64,000 nucleotides of DNA, taken from positions 62,001-126,000 of the forward strand of contig NZ_AQWM01000006.1 in NCBI RefSeq assembly GCF_000376105.1, in the 5' to 3' direction. Positions 7,922-16,287 of this stretch are shown piece after piece; within the stretch, counting starts at the first letter, position 1, and each line of letters begins with the position of its first letter. A program made the position numbers and the translations under genes. This stretch comes from Asticcacaulis benevestitus DSM 16100 = ATCC BAA-896 (GTDB lineage: Bacteria; Pseudomonadota; Alphaproteobacteria; Caulobacterales; Caulobacteraceae). Under the pieces are notes generated by a model, which was given only the letters and a program-made list of their open reading frames with translations, was not told the origin of the DNA and made no database searches.

Positions 7922-10528
7922 CTACCTCGGCTCGATCTGCCTACGGACGATGCCCGAAAGCGTAAGTGCCGTGATGGACGTTAAAAACCAGCCGAATAGA
8001 GTCGCGAGCGCTTTGAAAGTCAGCCAGAACAGACCGGCCCGGCCAGAGAAATCGCATTTGTTTGTCTGATTAAACTCTATGGCCGGCACGATCATGTCCA
8101 AGGCGTAAAGTCCGGCACTGATGCGATCACCACACGGTATTTCCGCCGCCTGCCGGGCGTTCACAGGCGGATCGACTTCAAAATAGTCTTCGGCCCCGCT
8201 GGGGGTATGCACTTCGGCACGAAACCGGTTTACGGGCGCGCCCTGAACGACCAGGACGTTGGGCCTCACCCCTACCCCCGCCAGACCGATGGCCACGCCA
8301 TGGCCGAGATATTCGGATAGAAATTCCACGCCACGCTCCGTCGCGTTAACCCAGTTCCACGAGGTGCGAGAGAAAGCTATATCCCCCAGGACGCCATTGG
8401 CCTGTGCCACAAACACCGACACAAAGAGGCTGTACACAACGTACCAAACGATGGCTCGGCCGGGTCTGAGACCGAAGCCGCAAATGACCTCGTAAATCAG
8501 GTTTATCACACTGAGCGGCGCTCCCCGCAGACGTCCTTCAATCCGGATTTTTTCCATTAAGACATCGTTGGCCTCCTTCATCAGTCCGTTATTTTTGAGA
8601 ACCTGATAAAGTGTGGTGTAGGTGTCGGCCTTGTATTCGGCACGCAGCGCTTTGTCGTCACTAAAGTTCGTATACTGACGTTGCAGCCACTTCAGGCGAC
8701 CCTGCCACGTATCGGGTCCACTCCGGTTCAACGGCTCTTTCGAGTAGGGGCTGGTGCTGGAGCCAGGGTCCTGGCTCACGACAAATCGCCCATAGGTGAA
8801 GCCTTCAAGCGCCAGCAGAAATTTCGAGCCGTACCCGCTTCCATCGCCCGGCCCGTCGACCACGACGTTTGCGCTTGCATTGGTAAAATCGATATTATAC
8901 TCGTTCGCCTTCTGCCCAGCATCGGTAAGCCTGATCGACAGGGCGCTCGACACAGATACGCCTCGTGCCCGCAGCCCTTCGTGCAGTTCGGCAAAATAGA
9001 TATCCAGGTCACCGTTTATTTTCGTACCGGAAATATTCACCCGTCGTTTCGCGCTGAACGGCCGCTCGTGCGGTGCGGAGTTGCTTTTGTGGGCCATACG
9101 AAGACGGAAATTGCCATTGACGACAACATTGCGGGCGTCCATTTCGCCGAGCAGTTGCGCACCCGACATGTCGAAATCAAGGCCAATTTCTGAATTGGCT
9201 ATGGTGAGCGTATCCCCGCAGAGGAACACTTCATTAGATGGCGAGGGCTGGCTGCGCATCTGACAGAAGCCCGCGACATGCAGTCCTTTTGCCTGCAGGC
9301 CGGCATCAAGGACGGCGCAGTCGAGATTGAGATCGCTCTGTATCCGCGCGCCGTCGAGCAGGAGCAGTTGGCTCAGCTCAAACCGCTCCGTTCTATTGGC
9401 ATTGTCCATGTGAACATGCCGGGTTGCCAGGAGATCACCGCCAATGGTGGCCGTGGAAGCGCTGATCGGTCCAAGAACAGACGCGCCGCTGAAATCAACA
9501 CTTCCGTCGATCTTTGCCCCATTGAGCTGAATGCTGCCGCTACAATGGAAGCGCTCAATCGTCTCTACGCCCGACTCGCAGCCATCGGCACCGCAAAACA
9601 GAGCATTGCTGCCGACGCGAAGATAGTCCGCCTGGATATCGCCATCCACCTTTGCACCGCGCATATTCAACGTATTGCCGACCGTAACGCCGGACAAATC
9701 AATCGTACCTGTGGCTGAAAACGGCTCTATATGGCCCTTCTCAAGCCGACGGGCGCAAATAGCCAATTTGCCGCTGATCCGCGCGCCATCCAGGTCCAAG
9801 GAAAAAACCTCTTCCTTGGTCACATGGGCGCCGTGCATTTGCACAGAACCATCAATATTGGCCCCGGACAGGTTCACGCCGCCGATTGCCGAAAAACGCG
9901 GGAACAGCCTCAGGTCCCCGCCGGCCGTGATGCCCGCCAGGTCGAGCGCATAACGGGAACGCTCCTCATATTGTATGAAATGACCACGGGCCGGTGTGCA
10001 TACGAGCTTCGCGTTTCTTGCCTCAATACCGTCCTCGATATGGGCACCTCGCAGGGATATGCGGCAGCAGCCCTGGCCTTGCGCACCCTTGACCGTTCCG
10101 CACGATCTCACTCCCTCCACATCCAGTTGCGAACCGATAATGGCATCGTTTGCGCGTAGGTAGGACAGTTGGGAATTCCGAAGGCACAGGCGGCGGATCC
10201 GGCACGATAACATGGATATCATGCAGGGAATGTAACAGTCTTCCAGGGACAACCTCGGCAGAGGGTCGCCATTGGCGAAACAGCCGTTATCGAGCCAAAG
10301 CTCCCCCACGATGTGGGCGTTGTGAACCTTAATGCCGCTGCCCAGAACGCGTATATTGCGCGACACGCCGTCTATTGAAACCGGCAAGCTCATCAGAATG
10401 CGTTGCAAGATTTCGGCGCGAATGCTGACCTGCGGCACTTCGTTTGAGCCTCGTGGATACCTTACGGCAACGCCCTCTTCGATCGCTTCCACCAGCTCAA
10501 TTTCAAAAACTGACAATTTTGGCGCCAT
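7922..10528 (-). CDS. Beta-helix (pentapeptide-like) repeat protein with C-terminal membrane segments, first gene of the operon
   Basis: This 868-residue protein starts at ATG 10528 with GGAGGGG just upstream; a frame open to 10597 lacks a ribosome site. Residues about 70-555 are tandem coils of the form VNLSGANIDGSV, LNGAKIDGSVDFSGA and VNISGTKINGDLDI, suggesting a long right-handed beta-helix. A helical linker follows (about 605-670), then a membrane helix (about 691-709), a roughly 100-residue extracytoplasmic-like loop and a terminal hydrophobic segment (about 832-858) ending in LTLSGIVRR. That C-terminal layout occurs in channel-like bacterial membrane proteins with pentapeptide repeats. 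As the only membrane protein in the operon it is the natural candidate effector, or else an anchor. Not recognised as a named family. Confidence 0.8.
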   Translation of the reverse strand: MAPKLSVFEIELVEAIEEGVAVRYPRGSNEVPQVSIRAEILQRILMSLPVSIDGVSRNIRVLGSGIKVHNAHIVGELWLDNGCFANGDPLPRLSLEDCYIPCMISMLSCRIRRLCLRNSQLSYLRANDAIIGSQLDVEGVRSCGTVKGAQGQGCCRISLRGAHIEDGIEARNAKLVCTPARGHFIQYEERSRYALDLAGITAGGDLRLFPRFSAIGGVNLSGANIDGSVQMHGAHVTKEEVFSLDLDGARISGKLAICARRLEKGHIEPFSATGTIDLSGVTVGNTLNMRGAKVDGDIQADYLRVGSNALFCGADGCESGVETIERFHCSGSIQLNGAKIDGSVDFSGASVLGPISASTATIGGDLLATRHVHMDNANRTERFELSQLLLLDGARIQSDLNLDCAVLDAGLQAKGLHVAGFCQMRSQPSPSNEVFLCGDTLTIANSEIGLDFDMSGAQLLGEMDARNVVVNGNFRLRMAHKSNSAPHERPFSAKRRVNISGTKINGDLDIYFAELHEGLRARGVSVSSALSIRLTDAGQKANEYNIDFTNASANVVVDGPGDGSGYGSKFLLALEGFTYGRFVVSQDPGSSTSPYSKEPLNRSGPDTWQGRLKWLQRQYTNFSDDKALRAEYKADTYTTLYQVLKNNGLMKEANDVLMEKIRIEGRLRGAPLSVINLIYEVICGFGLRPGRAIVWYVVYSLFVSVFVAQANGVLGDIAFSRTSWNWVNATERGVEFLSEYLGHGVAIGLAGVGVRPNVLVVQGAPVNRFRAEVHTPSGAEDYFEVDPPVNARQAAEIPCGDRISAGLYALDMIVPAIEFNQTNKCDFSGRAGLFWLTFKALATLFGWFLTSITALTLSGIVRRQIEPR

Positions 10529-10611
10529 AACCCCTCCGATCCCTGAAGAAGTTAACCATAGGCCATTCTGCAATGCACCCATAAAGAACGCCGGCACATG
10601 AGAGACACCAC

Positions 10612-10945
10612 CTAGTGTTGCATATCAGCCAAACCCGGATTGGCTTTAAGGATCAGATTATCCACCGAGAGACCTGGTCGTTTCCACGACCTGTAACCAA
10701 GGAGTCGGATTGCAACGTTTATCGCATTCTCAGACATGGGGCGCTCGCCCGTTCGTATTGACGGGAACTCATATTTTTCCTCTCCCGTGATTACACGTAT
10801 CGCCAGTAAAATCGCCTTAGACTGTCGTGACAGCGGGACAACGTTCTCGATCCCCACCTTCATCTTGGACGCCGGTATCCGCCAGCAGTAGTTGTCGAAA
10901 TCAAATTCGGGCCATTCCGCATGCCTAAGTTCCCTTGGTCAATAT
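10612..10945 (-). pseudogene. Remnant of a tyrosine integrase
   Basis: The stretch encodes fragments such as KVGIENVVPLSRQSKAILLA and EKYEFPSIRTGERPMSEN, closely matching the middle of the intact integrase at 29894-31114 (there MGIEHVVPLSRQSTAILLA and EKYAFPSIRTGDRPMSEN). The similarity covers about 250 bases and is lost before the catalytic HGFR region; no upstream half remains. This is a decayed second integrase and implies an earlier element at the same tRNA or a tandem island that partly deleted. It lies just upstream of the deaminase operon. Confidence 0.85.
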
Positions 10946-11109
10946 GCGCGGCACTTTCGACTATAGTATTCACAATAGGTGGGTCGGCACTCTTTTGTTG
11001 CATTTTAGTGACCGGCAATAAAAAGTGGCATTTTCAACTTGTTAACCACCAGCCTTCTGATAACATCGCTATCTGCAATTGAAGAGATGTTTGAGGGTGA
11101 TCTGAGGAA

Positions 11110-11352
11110 ATGGCGGCGGTAGACGATCAAGATTCATCGGAGCGGCAGGGGAGCACGCCAACGGCAGACCTGATTGCTGAAAAAGGCTGGCGACGTAAAC
11201 TCGAACTGATTTTCGACAATCAAGACTTTATCGCGATGCTCGCTTTCATCTGCGCAGCCATCATGTTGGTCGTCGCCCATAAGCGCCTGTTCCTCTATTG
11301 GCGGAACGCGCCCAATTGCCGGTCATGTCTCATCTGGGCCCAAGCAAGGTGA
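11110..11352 (+). CDS. Small membrane protein, probably truncated
   Basis: The 80-residue frame starts at an ATG preceded by TGAGGAA. A polar N-terminus is followed by one clear membrane helix (FIAMLAFICAAIMLVVAH, about residues 41-58). The last 20 residues overlap an AbiEi-like remnant read in another frame, so the original gene was probably fused to foreign sequence by a deletion near 11310. I do not recognise the family. Confidence 0.45.
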   Translation: MAAVDDQDSSERQGSTPTADLIAEKGWRRKLELIFDNQDFIAMLAFICAAIMLVVAHKRLFLYWRNAPNCRSCLIWAQAR

Positions 11353-11450
11353 ACCTAGGCTCTGGCGATCGGGCCCTGGCCGTGGGCGGCGCCTATGTCG
11401 GAAAATACCAGTTGATCCTGCCCAAGGAGTTGGTCGCCAATGTAGATTAG
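11310..11450 (+). pseudogene. C-terminal remnant of an AbiEi-type antitoxin
   Basis: Reading the frame that ends at TAG 11448-11450 gives LPVMSHLGPSKVNLGSG, then a run ending GGAYVGKYQLILPKELVANVD. This resembles the C-terminal end of AbiEi-family transcriptional antitoxins, and it directly precedes an AbiEii-type toxin remnant, which is the expected gene order. No start codon or DNA-binding domain remains. The assignment rests on neighbourhood and partial similarity. Confidence 0.5.
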
Positions 11451-11469
11451 GCCCCAATATCAAGACCAG

Positions 11470-11916
11470 GTGAAACTGCTGCTCGAGATCCTGCCCTTCG
11501 TGGCGGAAGAGGCGTGTTTCGCGCTCAAGGGTGGGACGGCTATCAACCTCTTTGAATGGGACCTCCCGCGCCTGTCTGTCGACATCGACCTGACCTATTT
11601 GCCGACTGGGCGCCGCGAAGAGGCTTTGGCCTCGATATCGGAAGCCCTTGGCCGCATTAAGACTCGGATTGAGGACAAGCTAAAGCCGACACGCGTTACG
11701 CTCGTCCCTCAAAAGGATGGCCTGGAAGCCAAGCTTCACCGCCAGCGGCTCCGCACGCAAATCAAAGTCGAGGTCAACCCTGTTTTCCGAGGCCACCTCC
11801 TGCCAATTCGGTCCACATCATGTTCGGAAAAAGTGCAGGGCATGTTCGGCCGATTTGTCGAAACTCCGGTCGTTAGCCGCGGCGAATTGTTCGGCGCAGT
11901 GGCTAGGACCGCCTAA
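11470..11916 (+). pseudogene. Truncated AbiEii-type nucleotidyltransferase toxin
   Basis: FALKGGTAINLF and VDIDLTYLP are the glycine-rich and D-x-D nucleotidyltransferase motifs of AbiEii/AbiGii toxins. Only about 148 residues remain of a family usually near 270-300; the sequence breaks off after RGELFGAVARTA, where intact toxins continue into a GGK and DLFD region. The start is also degraded: only a GTG at 11470 is available, inside what should be the first helix. Type IV toxin-antitoxin remnant, presumably inactive. Confidence 0.8.
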
Positions 11917-11920
11917 AATA

Positions 11921-12015
11921 TCGACACATCTTTTTCATACGTCGATATAATTCGATAATTTCGACACATCCTGTTGACGTGTCGATGGTATCGACATAAC
12001 TTGACGATGTGTCGA
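11921..12015 (+). promoter_or_regulatory. Cluster of TCGACACATC repeats upstream of the fic gene
   Basis: TCGACACATC occurs at 11921-11930 and 11961-11970, and its complement GATGTGTCGA at 12006-12015, with a one-mismatch copy GACGTGTCGA at 11976-11985; a partial TATCGACATAA follows at 11989-11999. The copies form direct and inverted pairs within 95 bases directly before the Fic start codon, as expected for a cooperative operator. The Fic protein has a C-terminal winged-helix-like region, so autoregulation is a reasonable inference. Confidence 0.7.
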
Positions 12016-12028
12016 AATATCAGAAAAA

Positions 12029-13156
12029 ATGAACATGACTGCAAAAATTTGGCATCCCGAACAACCCTATAATGATCTGCCTCTTTTGCCGCCCCCGGTC
12101 GAGATTGTCGAAACGCGCGCCGTGCTTAAGCAGTGTATTGCCGCCCGCGCCGCTTTGGGGGAACTAAAACAAGCGGCAGAGCTAATTCCCAATCAGGCCG
12201 TGCTAATCAACACGCTTCCCTTGTTGGAAGCGCGCGCCAGTTCGGAAATTGAAAATATCGTCACGACAACAGATGAGCTTTTTCGCCATGTTAACCGCGA
12301 CGACGCATCGGCCGATCCAGCGACCAAAGAAGCATTACGCTATCGCCGCGCCCTGGCAGAAGGATTCAAGGCTCTAAAAGGCCATCCCTTGACGACACGA
12401 ACAGCCGAGCAGATTTGCAGCCTGATCAAAGGCGTAGATATGAGTGTGCGCCGAGTACCGGGCACCAAGCTTGAAAACAACGCTACAGGCGAGATCATTT
12501 ATACCCCGCCCGAAGGTGAGGGCAGATTGCGCGACATCCTCGCCAACTGGGAACGGTTTCTGCACAACGAGACCGACATTGACCCGCTTATCCGCATGGC
12601 GATTGGCCACTACCAGTTTGAGGCGATCCATCCGTTTACGGACGGCAATGGCCGGACGGGACGCGTAATCAACAGCCTTTTTCTAATTGAAGAAGACCTC
12701 CTGACCCTGCCGATACTGTATCTCAGTCGTTACATCATCCAGAATAAGCCGGACTATTATCGGCTCTTGCTGGCGGTAACGAAGTCTCAGGCTTGGGAGG
12801 ACTGGATTCTATATATCCTGAAAGGCGTCGAGGAGACGGCGATATGGACTATTGCCAAAATCGCAGCGATCCGAGAATTACAACAGGATACGGCGGTGTT
12901 TGTGCGCCATCGCCTGCCTAAGATTTACAGTCATGAATTGGTCAGTCTCATATTTGAACAGCCCTATTGCCGGATCGCCAATGTAGTCGAAGCCAATATC
13001 GCACAAAGGCAAACAGCGTCGGTCTATCTGAAACAACTCGTCGATATCGGCGTGCTCTCTGAAGTGGAAACCGGCAAGGAAAGGCTGTTCATCCATCCAA
13101 AGCTGATGAGGCTATTAACCCGTGACGGCAACGATTTGGGCCGATATGACGGATAG
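12029..13156 (+). CDS. Fic-domain protein (AMPylator type), class II, with C-terminal winged helix
   Basis: This 375-residue protein has the complete Fic motif [12 protein letters not shown] (201-212), so catalysis of AMP transfer to a hydroxyl side chain is expected. SSEIEN (71-76) fits the inhibitory helix S/T-x3-E-G/N in the N-terminal part, which makes it a class II, self-inhibited Fic like SoFic. After the Fic core, the last 100 residues ([20 protein letters not shown] onward) look like a winged-helix domain. No separate antitoxin is needed in this class. It lies between AbiE relics and the AlpA gene inside the island, behind its own repeated operator. The target is unknown. Confidence 0.93.
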   Translation: MNMTAKIWHPEQPYNDLPLLPPPVEIVETRAVLKQCIAARAALGELKQAAELIPNQAVLINTLPLLEARASSEIENIVTTTDELFRHVNRDDASADPATKEALRYRRALAEGFKALKGHPLTTRTAEQICSLIKGVDMSVRRVPGTKLENNATGEIIYTPPEGEGRLRDILANWERFLHNETDIDPLIRMAIGHYQFEAIHPFTDGNGRTGRVINSLFLIEEDLLTLPILYLSRYIIQNKPDYYRLLLAVTKSQAWEDWILYILKGVEETAIWTIAKIAAIRELQQDTAVFVRHRLPKIYSHELVSLIFEQPYCRIANVVEANIAQRQTASVYLKQLVDIGVLSEVETGKERLFIHPKLMRLLTRDGNDLGRYDG

Positions 13157-13182
13157 CTCCGAAGTCAGGTGACACGTCCAAA

Positions 13183-13211
13183 CGTTTAATAAGCCGAGCC
13201 GTTATTAAACG
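13183..13211. promoter_or_regulatory. Perfect 10-base inverted repeat after fic
   Basis: CGTTTAATAA (13183-13192) and TTATTAAACG (13202-13211) pair perfectly around a nine-base spacer. No T-run follows, and a related TTTCGTTTAAGAACG lies about ten bases on, so this may be an operator for the downstream AlpA gene or a weak terminator of fic. The rest of the gap to 13355 is AT-rich with no gene visible. Confidence 0.5.
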
Positions 13212-13354
13212 AAAACGCCATTTCGTTTAAGAACGAGTCTGGCATTAATTCGGTCGTTCGGGGACATTATATAACCTACGAGTAATATAATTTTTTACAA
13301 TATAACATATACATTATTGAAAGTCCCTAAAATCTGGAAATGCCGGGTCGGTAT

Positions 13355-13567
13355 TCATTTTCCGAGTTCTCGCAGATCACGCCATCCGCCTGGGTCCGCA
13401 ATCCACTGATTGACGCTCGACTCACGCCACCCGGCGCCGTGGACACTGATCTTCAGTTGTGACGGAAATGTTCCCTCGGTGATCTTGCGATAGAGGGTCG
13501 ATCGGCTGAGACCTGTGCGGTCCAGGACGGTTTTCAATCGTATTATACGGTCGGCTTGGGACATCAT
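13355..13567 (-). CDS. AlpA-family excisionase/regulator
   Basis: A 70-residue protein consisting of one MerR-like helix-turn-helix: RLKTVLDRTGLSRSTLYRKI, then FPSQLKISVHGAGWRESSVN and a terminal QWIADPG. This is the AlpA signature of small island and prophage regulators that activate integrase or excisionase genes. The start at 13567 is chosen because GGAGAAG lies six bases before it; a GTG at 13585 is open but unlikely. It probably controls island excision together with the integrase at the other end. Confidence 0.9.
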   Translation of the reverse strand: MMSQADRIIRLKTVLDRTGLSRSTLYRKITEGTFPSQLKISVHGAGWRESSVNQWIADPGGWRDLRELGK

Positions 13568-13808
13568 GGACTTCTCCAATTTCACACGAGATGCGCAGGC
13601 ACCTGATAAGAAAATTGATAGAAATCTCGTGGAAATTCAAGACACAGGAGGACCAGATGGGGCTCCCTGTCCTCACATGTCCCTCCCTGACCTCCAAAAG
13701 GGTACAATGTCGTAGAGTATCGTAGAATTGCAAAGGTAACATTGCCGTGAAACATCTTCCCACAACGTCCCACCTTTACATGGCCTACCTTAGACGGCCT
13801 GAGTTCAG

Positions 13809-14726
13809 CTATATCGGCTGAGTGTCCAGCCCGGCGAGATGTCGTTCGCAGGCGACTTTGACAGCTTCCTGAAGGATCGACACCCGTTCCACCAGCCAGT
13901 TGAGTTCTTCATCCGTCACCTGATAGGCGGCAGAATATCTGGCCTCGACGTAGGCCCTGCGCAAGCGGTCGAACGCCTGACGATGGAGCCGGTTCTCGGA
14001 CGGCCAAATGCCTCTCAGATGGTCGTCGAGATTTTCGGCCTGAGAACGCAAAACGGTGATCCGATGACTTTTCGGAGAATACAAAGTCACCGTGAGAAGT
14101 AGGCAGTGATAAAGACGCTCAACTGTCTGGTGAAGGTCGAATGCGGCGTCCTTTTGAAAGCCACGCTCCATTGCGACCTTGGCCAAATCAAACCGATTGT
14201 TAGCGCTGGAAAACCACTGGTCGAAATACCCCTGTGCTTCTGCCCCAATCTCAATCGACGTCAATGCTTTGGGCTTGGCGAACGGATGTCCCGGCGCGTC
14301 GTAAAGCAGGATACCATCCCGGGCGATGTCCGAGAAGAACGGCCGCCCTCTAGCCAACTGATCGTTCACGTCGTCCAGACCGTGCACGATGAAGTTCACC
14401 GGCGTCTTGATATGCTGGGTAACCGTCAGTTCCTGGATGAAGTGCTGATCCGCCTTGTCCCAATAGGTGTGCAGGTCGGTAAAATCTTGGCCATTGACGA
14501 CGACCAGCAGGTCATAATCGGAGCGATAGCCACTCAGGCGATCTTCGACCCAGTCGCCACGGGCATACGAGCCAAACAATATGACCTTGAGGATGCGCCC
14601 TGCCTTGCGCTTTTGGGAGAGCGCTGTCTTGGTCGCATCCTCAAACTCGTCGAACAGGATCTTTACGACGCGTTGCAGTTCGCGTCGTTTCGTATCCGGC
14701 AGGTGGTCGAGTTTGTCGGTTTTCAT
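13809..14726 (-). CDS. Nucleotidyltransferase-HEPN fusion protein (MNT-HEPN type)
   Basis: The 305-residue protein has a minimal nucleotidyltransferase domain, FGSYARGDWV (51-60) followed by SDYDLLVVV (69-77, Asp70 and Asp72 being the metal ligands), and a C-terminal helical HEPN region (about 185-300) with RFDLAKVAMERGFQKDAAFD. MNT and HEPN proteins usually form two-gene toxin-antitoxin pairs in which the MNT AMPylates the HEPN RNase; here both are fused. The classical HEPN RNase motif R-x4-6-H is not obvious. ATG 14726 is used (GAGA six bases upstream); the upstream extension to 14885 overlaps the sigma-like gene. Confidence 0.8.
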   Translation of the reverse strand: MKTDKLDHLPDTKRRELQRVVKILFDEFEDATKTALSQKRKAGRILKVILFGSYARGDWVEDRLSGYRSDYDLLVVVNGQDFTDLHTYWDKADQHFIQELTVTQHIKTPVNFIVHGLDDVNDQLARGRPFFSDIARDGILLYDAPGHPFAKPKALTSIEIGAEAQGYFDQWFSSANNRFDLAKVAMERGFQKDAAFDLHQTVERLYHCLLLTVTLYSPKSHRITVLRSQAENLDDHLRGIWPSENRLHRQAFDRLRRAYVEARYSAAYQVTDEELNWLVERVSILQEAVKVACERHLAGLDTQPI

Positions 14727-14824
14727 GGCGGTCTCTGTGTTAGATTCTTTGTGCACCACTTCGCTTAATGGATCAATGCAGTGGTATTTCATTCCTGTCG
14801 TGCAGGTGGCCAGACTGCACAGCC

Positions 14825-15412
14825 TTAGGCGTCGTCGCACCGTAAATACCCATCCGTCAGGGCGCAGGCGCGCGCTGGGACGCAAGTTTCTTCGTCCACA
14901 GCGTTGCAGAACATGACCGTTGCTGTGACAAGACGCTGCATGGCTTTGGCTGGCGACAGCTTCAGGTGTTTTGCGATCTCGCTTGTCGTCAGGCCCTTGA
15001 CCCGTCGCATAAGAAAGACCCGACGATACAGTGACGGCACACGATCAAGAGCACTGAGTAAAATGTCATTATCCGCCCGCCGTTCCGACCGTTGCGGCGC
15101 ATCGACCGGTGTCGGTGCGATATAGGCGTTGATCGACGGCTGGAGGCGTCTGACCTTCTGTACCGCAATGTCAAAGACGAGGCGCAGCATGTTGCGGCGT
15201 GGGTCTGTAATGTATTCCCAGTGGTCACAGCTTATCAGCTCGAACTCTGCCTGCGAGACAATGCGCCGCGCCGCTCCCGTGCTGTCGCTCAACCGCCTTG
15301 CCAATGACATGTATTCCGCCTGGTGCGGTGACACATAGTCATGAAACCAGCAGAGCTGCCGTCCCATAAGCGCTTCCGTGAACCAGTGTGGTCTTGTGCC
15401 TTCCATACCCAT
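14825..15412 (-). CDS. Sigma-70-like factor (region 4), island-borne
   Basis: This 195-residue protein has a C-terminal sigma region 4: LDRVPSLYRRVFLMRRVKGL, TTSEIAKHLKLSPAKAMQRL. The N-terminal 80 residues are only loosely like ECF region 2. ATG 15412 lies eight bases after GGAGG, so it is preferred to ATG 15427. Such short sigma-like proteins are frequent on alphaproteobacterial mobilisable elements next to traC/traD; a role in island gene expression is inferred. Confidence 0.75.
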   Translation of the reverse strand: MGMEGTRPHWFTEALMGRQLCWFHDYVSPHQAEYMSLARRLSDSTGAARRIVSQAEFELISCDHWEYITDPRRNMLRLVFDIAVQKVRRLQPSINAYIAPTPVDAPQRSERRADNDILLSALDRVPSLYRRVFLMRRVKGLTTSEIAKHLKLSPAKAMQRLVTATVMFCNAVDEETCVPARACALTDGYLRCDDA

Positions 15413-15427
15413 TGCCTTGACCTCCAT

Positions 15428-16007
15428 AAGGCCTGCACTCAGGTGTCAGGCCCGCATCTGCGTTGGTGACGGGGGAGTTGGAAAACCGAGTAAGCCCGAT
15501 CCCTTTGGCTTTTAGCACTTGCGTGCCTGGACATTCGCCAAAAGCTCCCCCGTCATGAGATTCAACGCGCGATCTACCGGACAGCAGACGGGCATTATCC
15601 GCACACTGTAGTGGCAAAATCTTACGGCTCATAGCGGAAGTGCAATCGTTTTGGACGATCAACAAACCAGCTTACTAACGGGGTTTCCACGCCCCAGAGC
15701 TGCATGCGGCAACTCCAGAATCAACCATAACGCAAGTTGGCCGCTGCCGCAATCGGAACTGCCCGCATTCATTTTGACACCGCGTCACCGTGGCGCAATG
15801 ACATCACCGCCTCCCCTGTCATTCATTGTCCGTAAGCGGGCAGTCTCCCGCTTACGGACATGGTGGCCCCTTGTCGGGCTGGCTGTCGTGGGTCAAGCCC
15901 TTTACCGTAGGCGGATTTACCGGCTCTATCGGTAAATCCGGGGCTTGAGGCGCGACAGACGGCCCGGCACCTCACAGGCAGTTTCCAAGAGACTGACCTG
16001 CGGTTCT
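15428..16007. other. Gene-free stretch with two perfect hairpins downstream of traD
   Basis: No supported gene was seen. Two perfect inverted repeats stand out: GTCCGTAAGCGGG (15828-15840) with CCCGCTTACGGAC (15847-15859), 13-base arms and a six-base loop; and CGGATTTACCG (15912-15922) with CGGTAAATCCG (15930-15940), 11-base arms and a seven-base loop. Neither has a T-run. They could end traCD transcription or be plasmid-derived sites. Confidence 0.7.
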
Positions 16008-16271
16008 TTACCGTCGACGCCGCTCATAACTTCGATGCGCGTCACCTGCCCTCGCCGCACTCTCTTCCGCCTCGGTGTCAAAGGCCCGCTTTCCCGTTCT
16101 GCGCCAGACCTCGATATTGGCTGGCCCTTCCCCGCCCTTGAGCTTCGCAGCCAGGGTGAGGAACGCCCCGTACAAAACCGCACGATCATCGCTGGTCAGA
16201 TCGTCCAACTTTGCCTTGATGACCAGGCCACCGAGCTCGATCAGATGACGGGTCCGTTCGCGTCGCTTCAT
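16008..16271 (-). CDS. traD: Conjugal transfer protein TraD, Ti type
   Basis: An 87-residue basic protein beginning MKRRERTRHLIELGGLVIKA and continuing LDDLTSDDRAVLYGAFLTLA, the signature of the small TraD accessory protein of Ti and IncQ-like mobilisation systems. ATG 16271 lies 16 bases after the TraC stop; a frame open to 16388 overlaps traC and is unlikely. It probably works in the relaxosome with TraC and TraA at the adjacent oriT-like site. The TraG coupling gene that usually follows is absent. Confidence 0.85.
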   Translation of the reverse strand: MKRRERTRHLIELGGLVIKAKLDDLTSDDRAVLYGAFLTLAAKLKGGEGPANIEVWRRTGKRAFDTEAEESAARAGDAHRSYERRRR

Positions 16272-16287
16272 CACCCACTCTCGCGTG

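Noticed and set aside
8751-8770. GGTGCTGGAGCC similarity to the att core
   Set aside because: It is a short partial match inside the beta-helix protein gene, without the flanking GGATTC.
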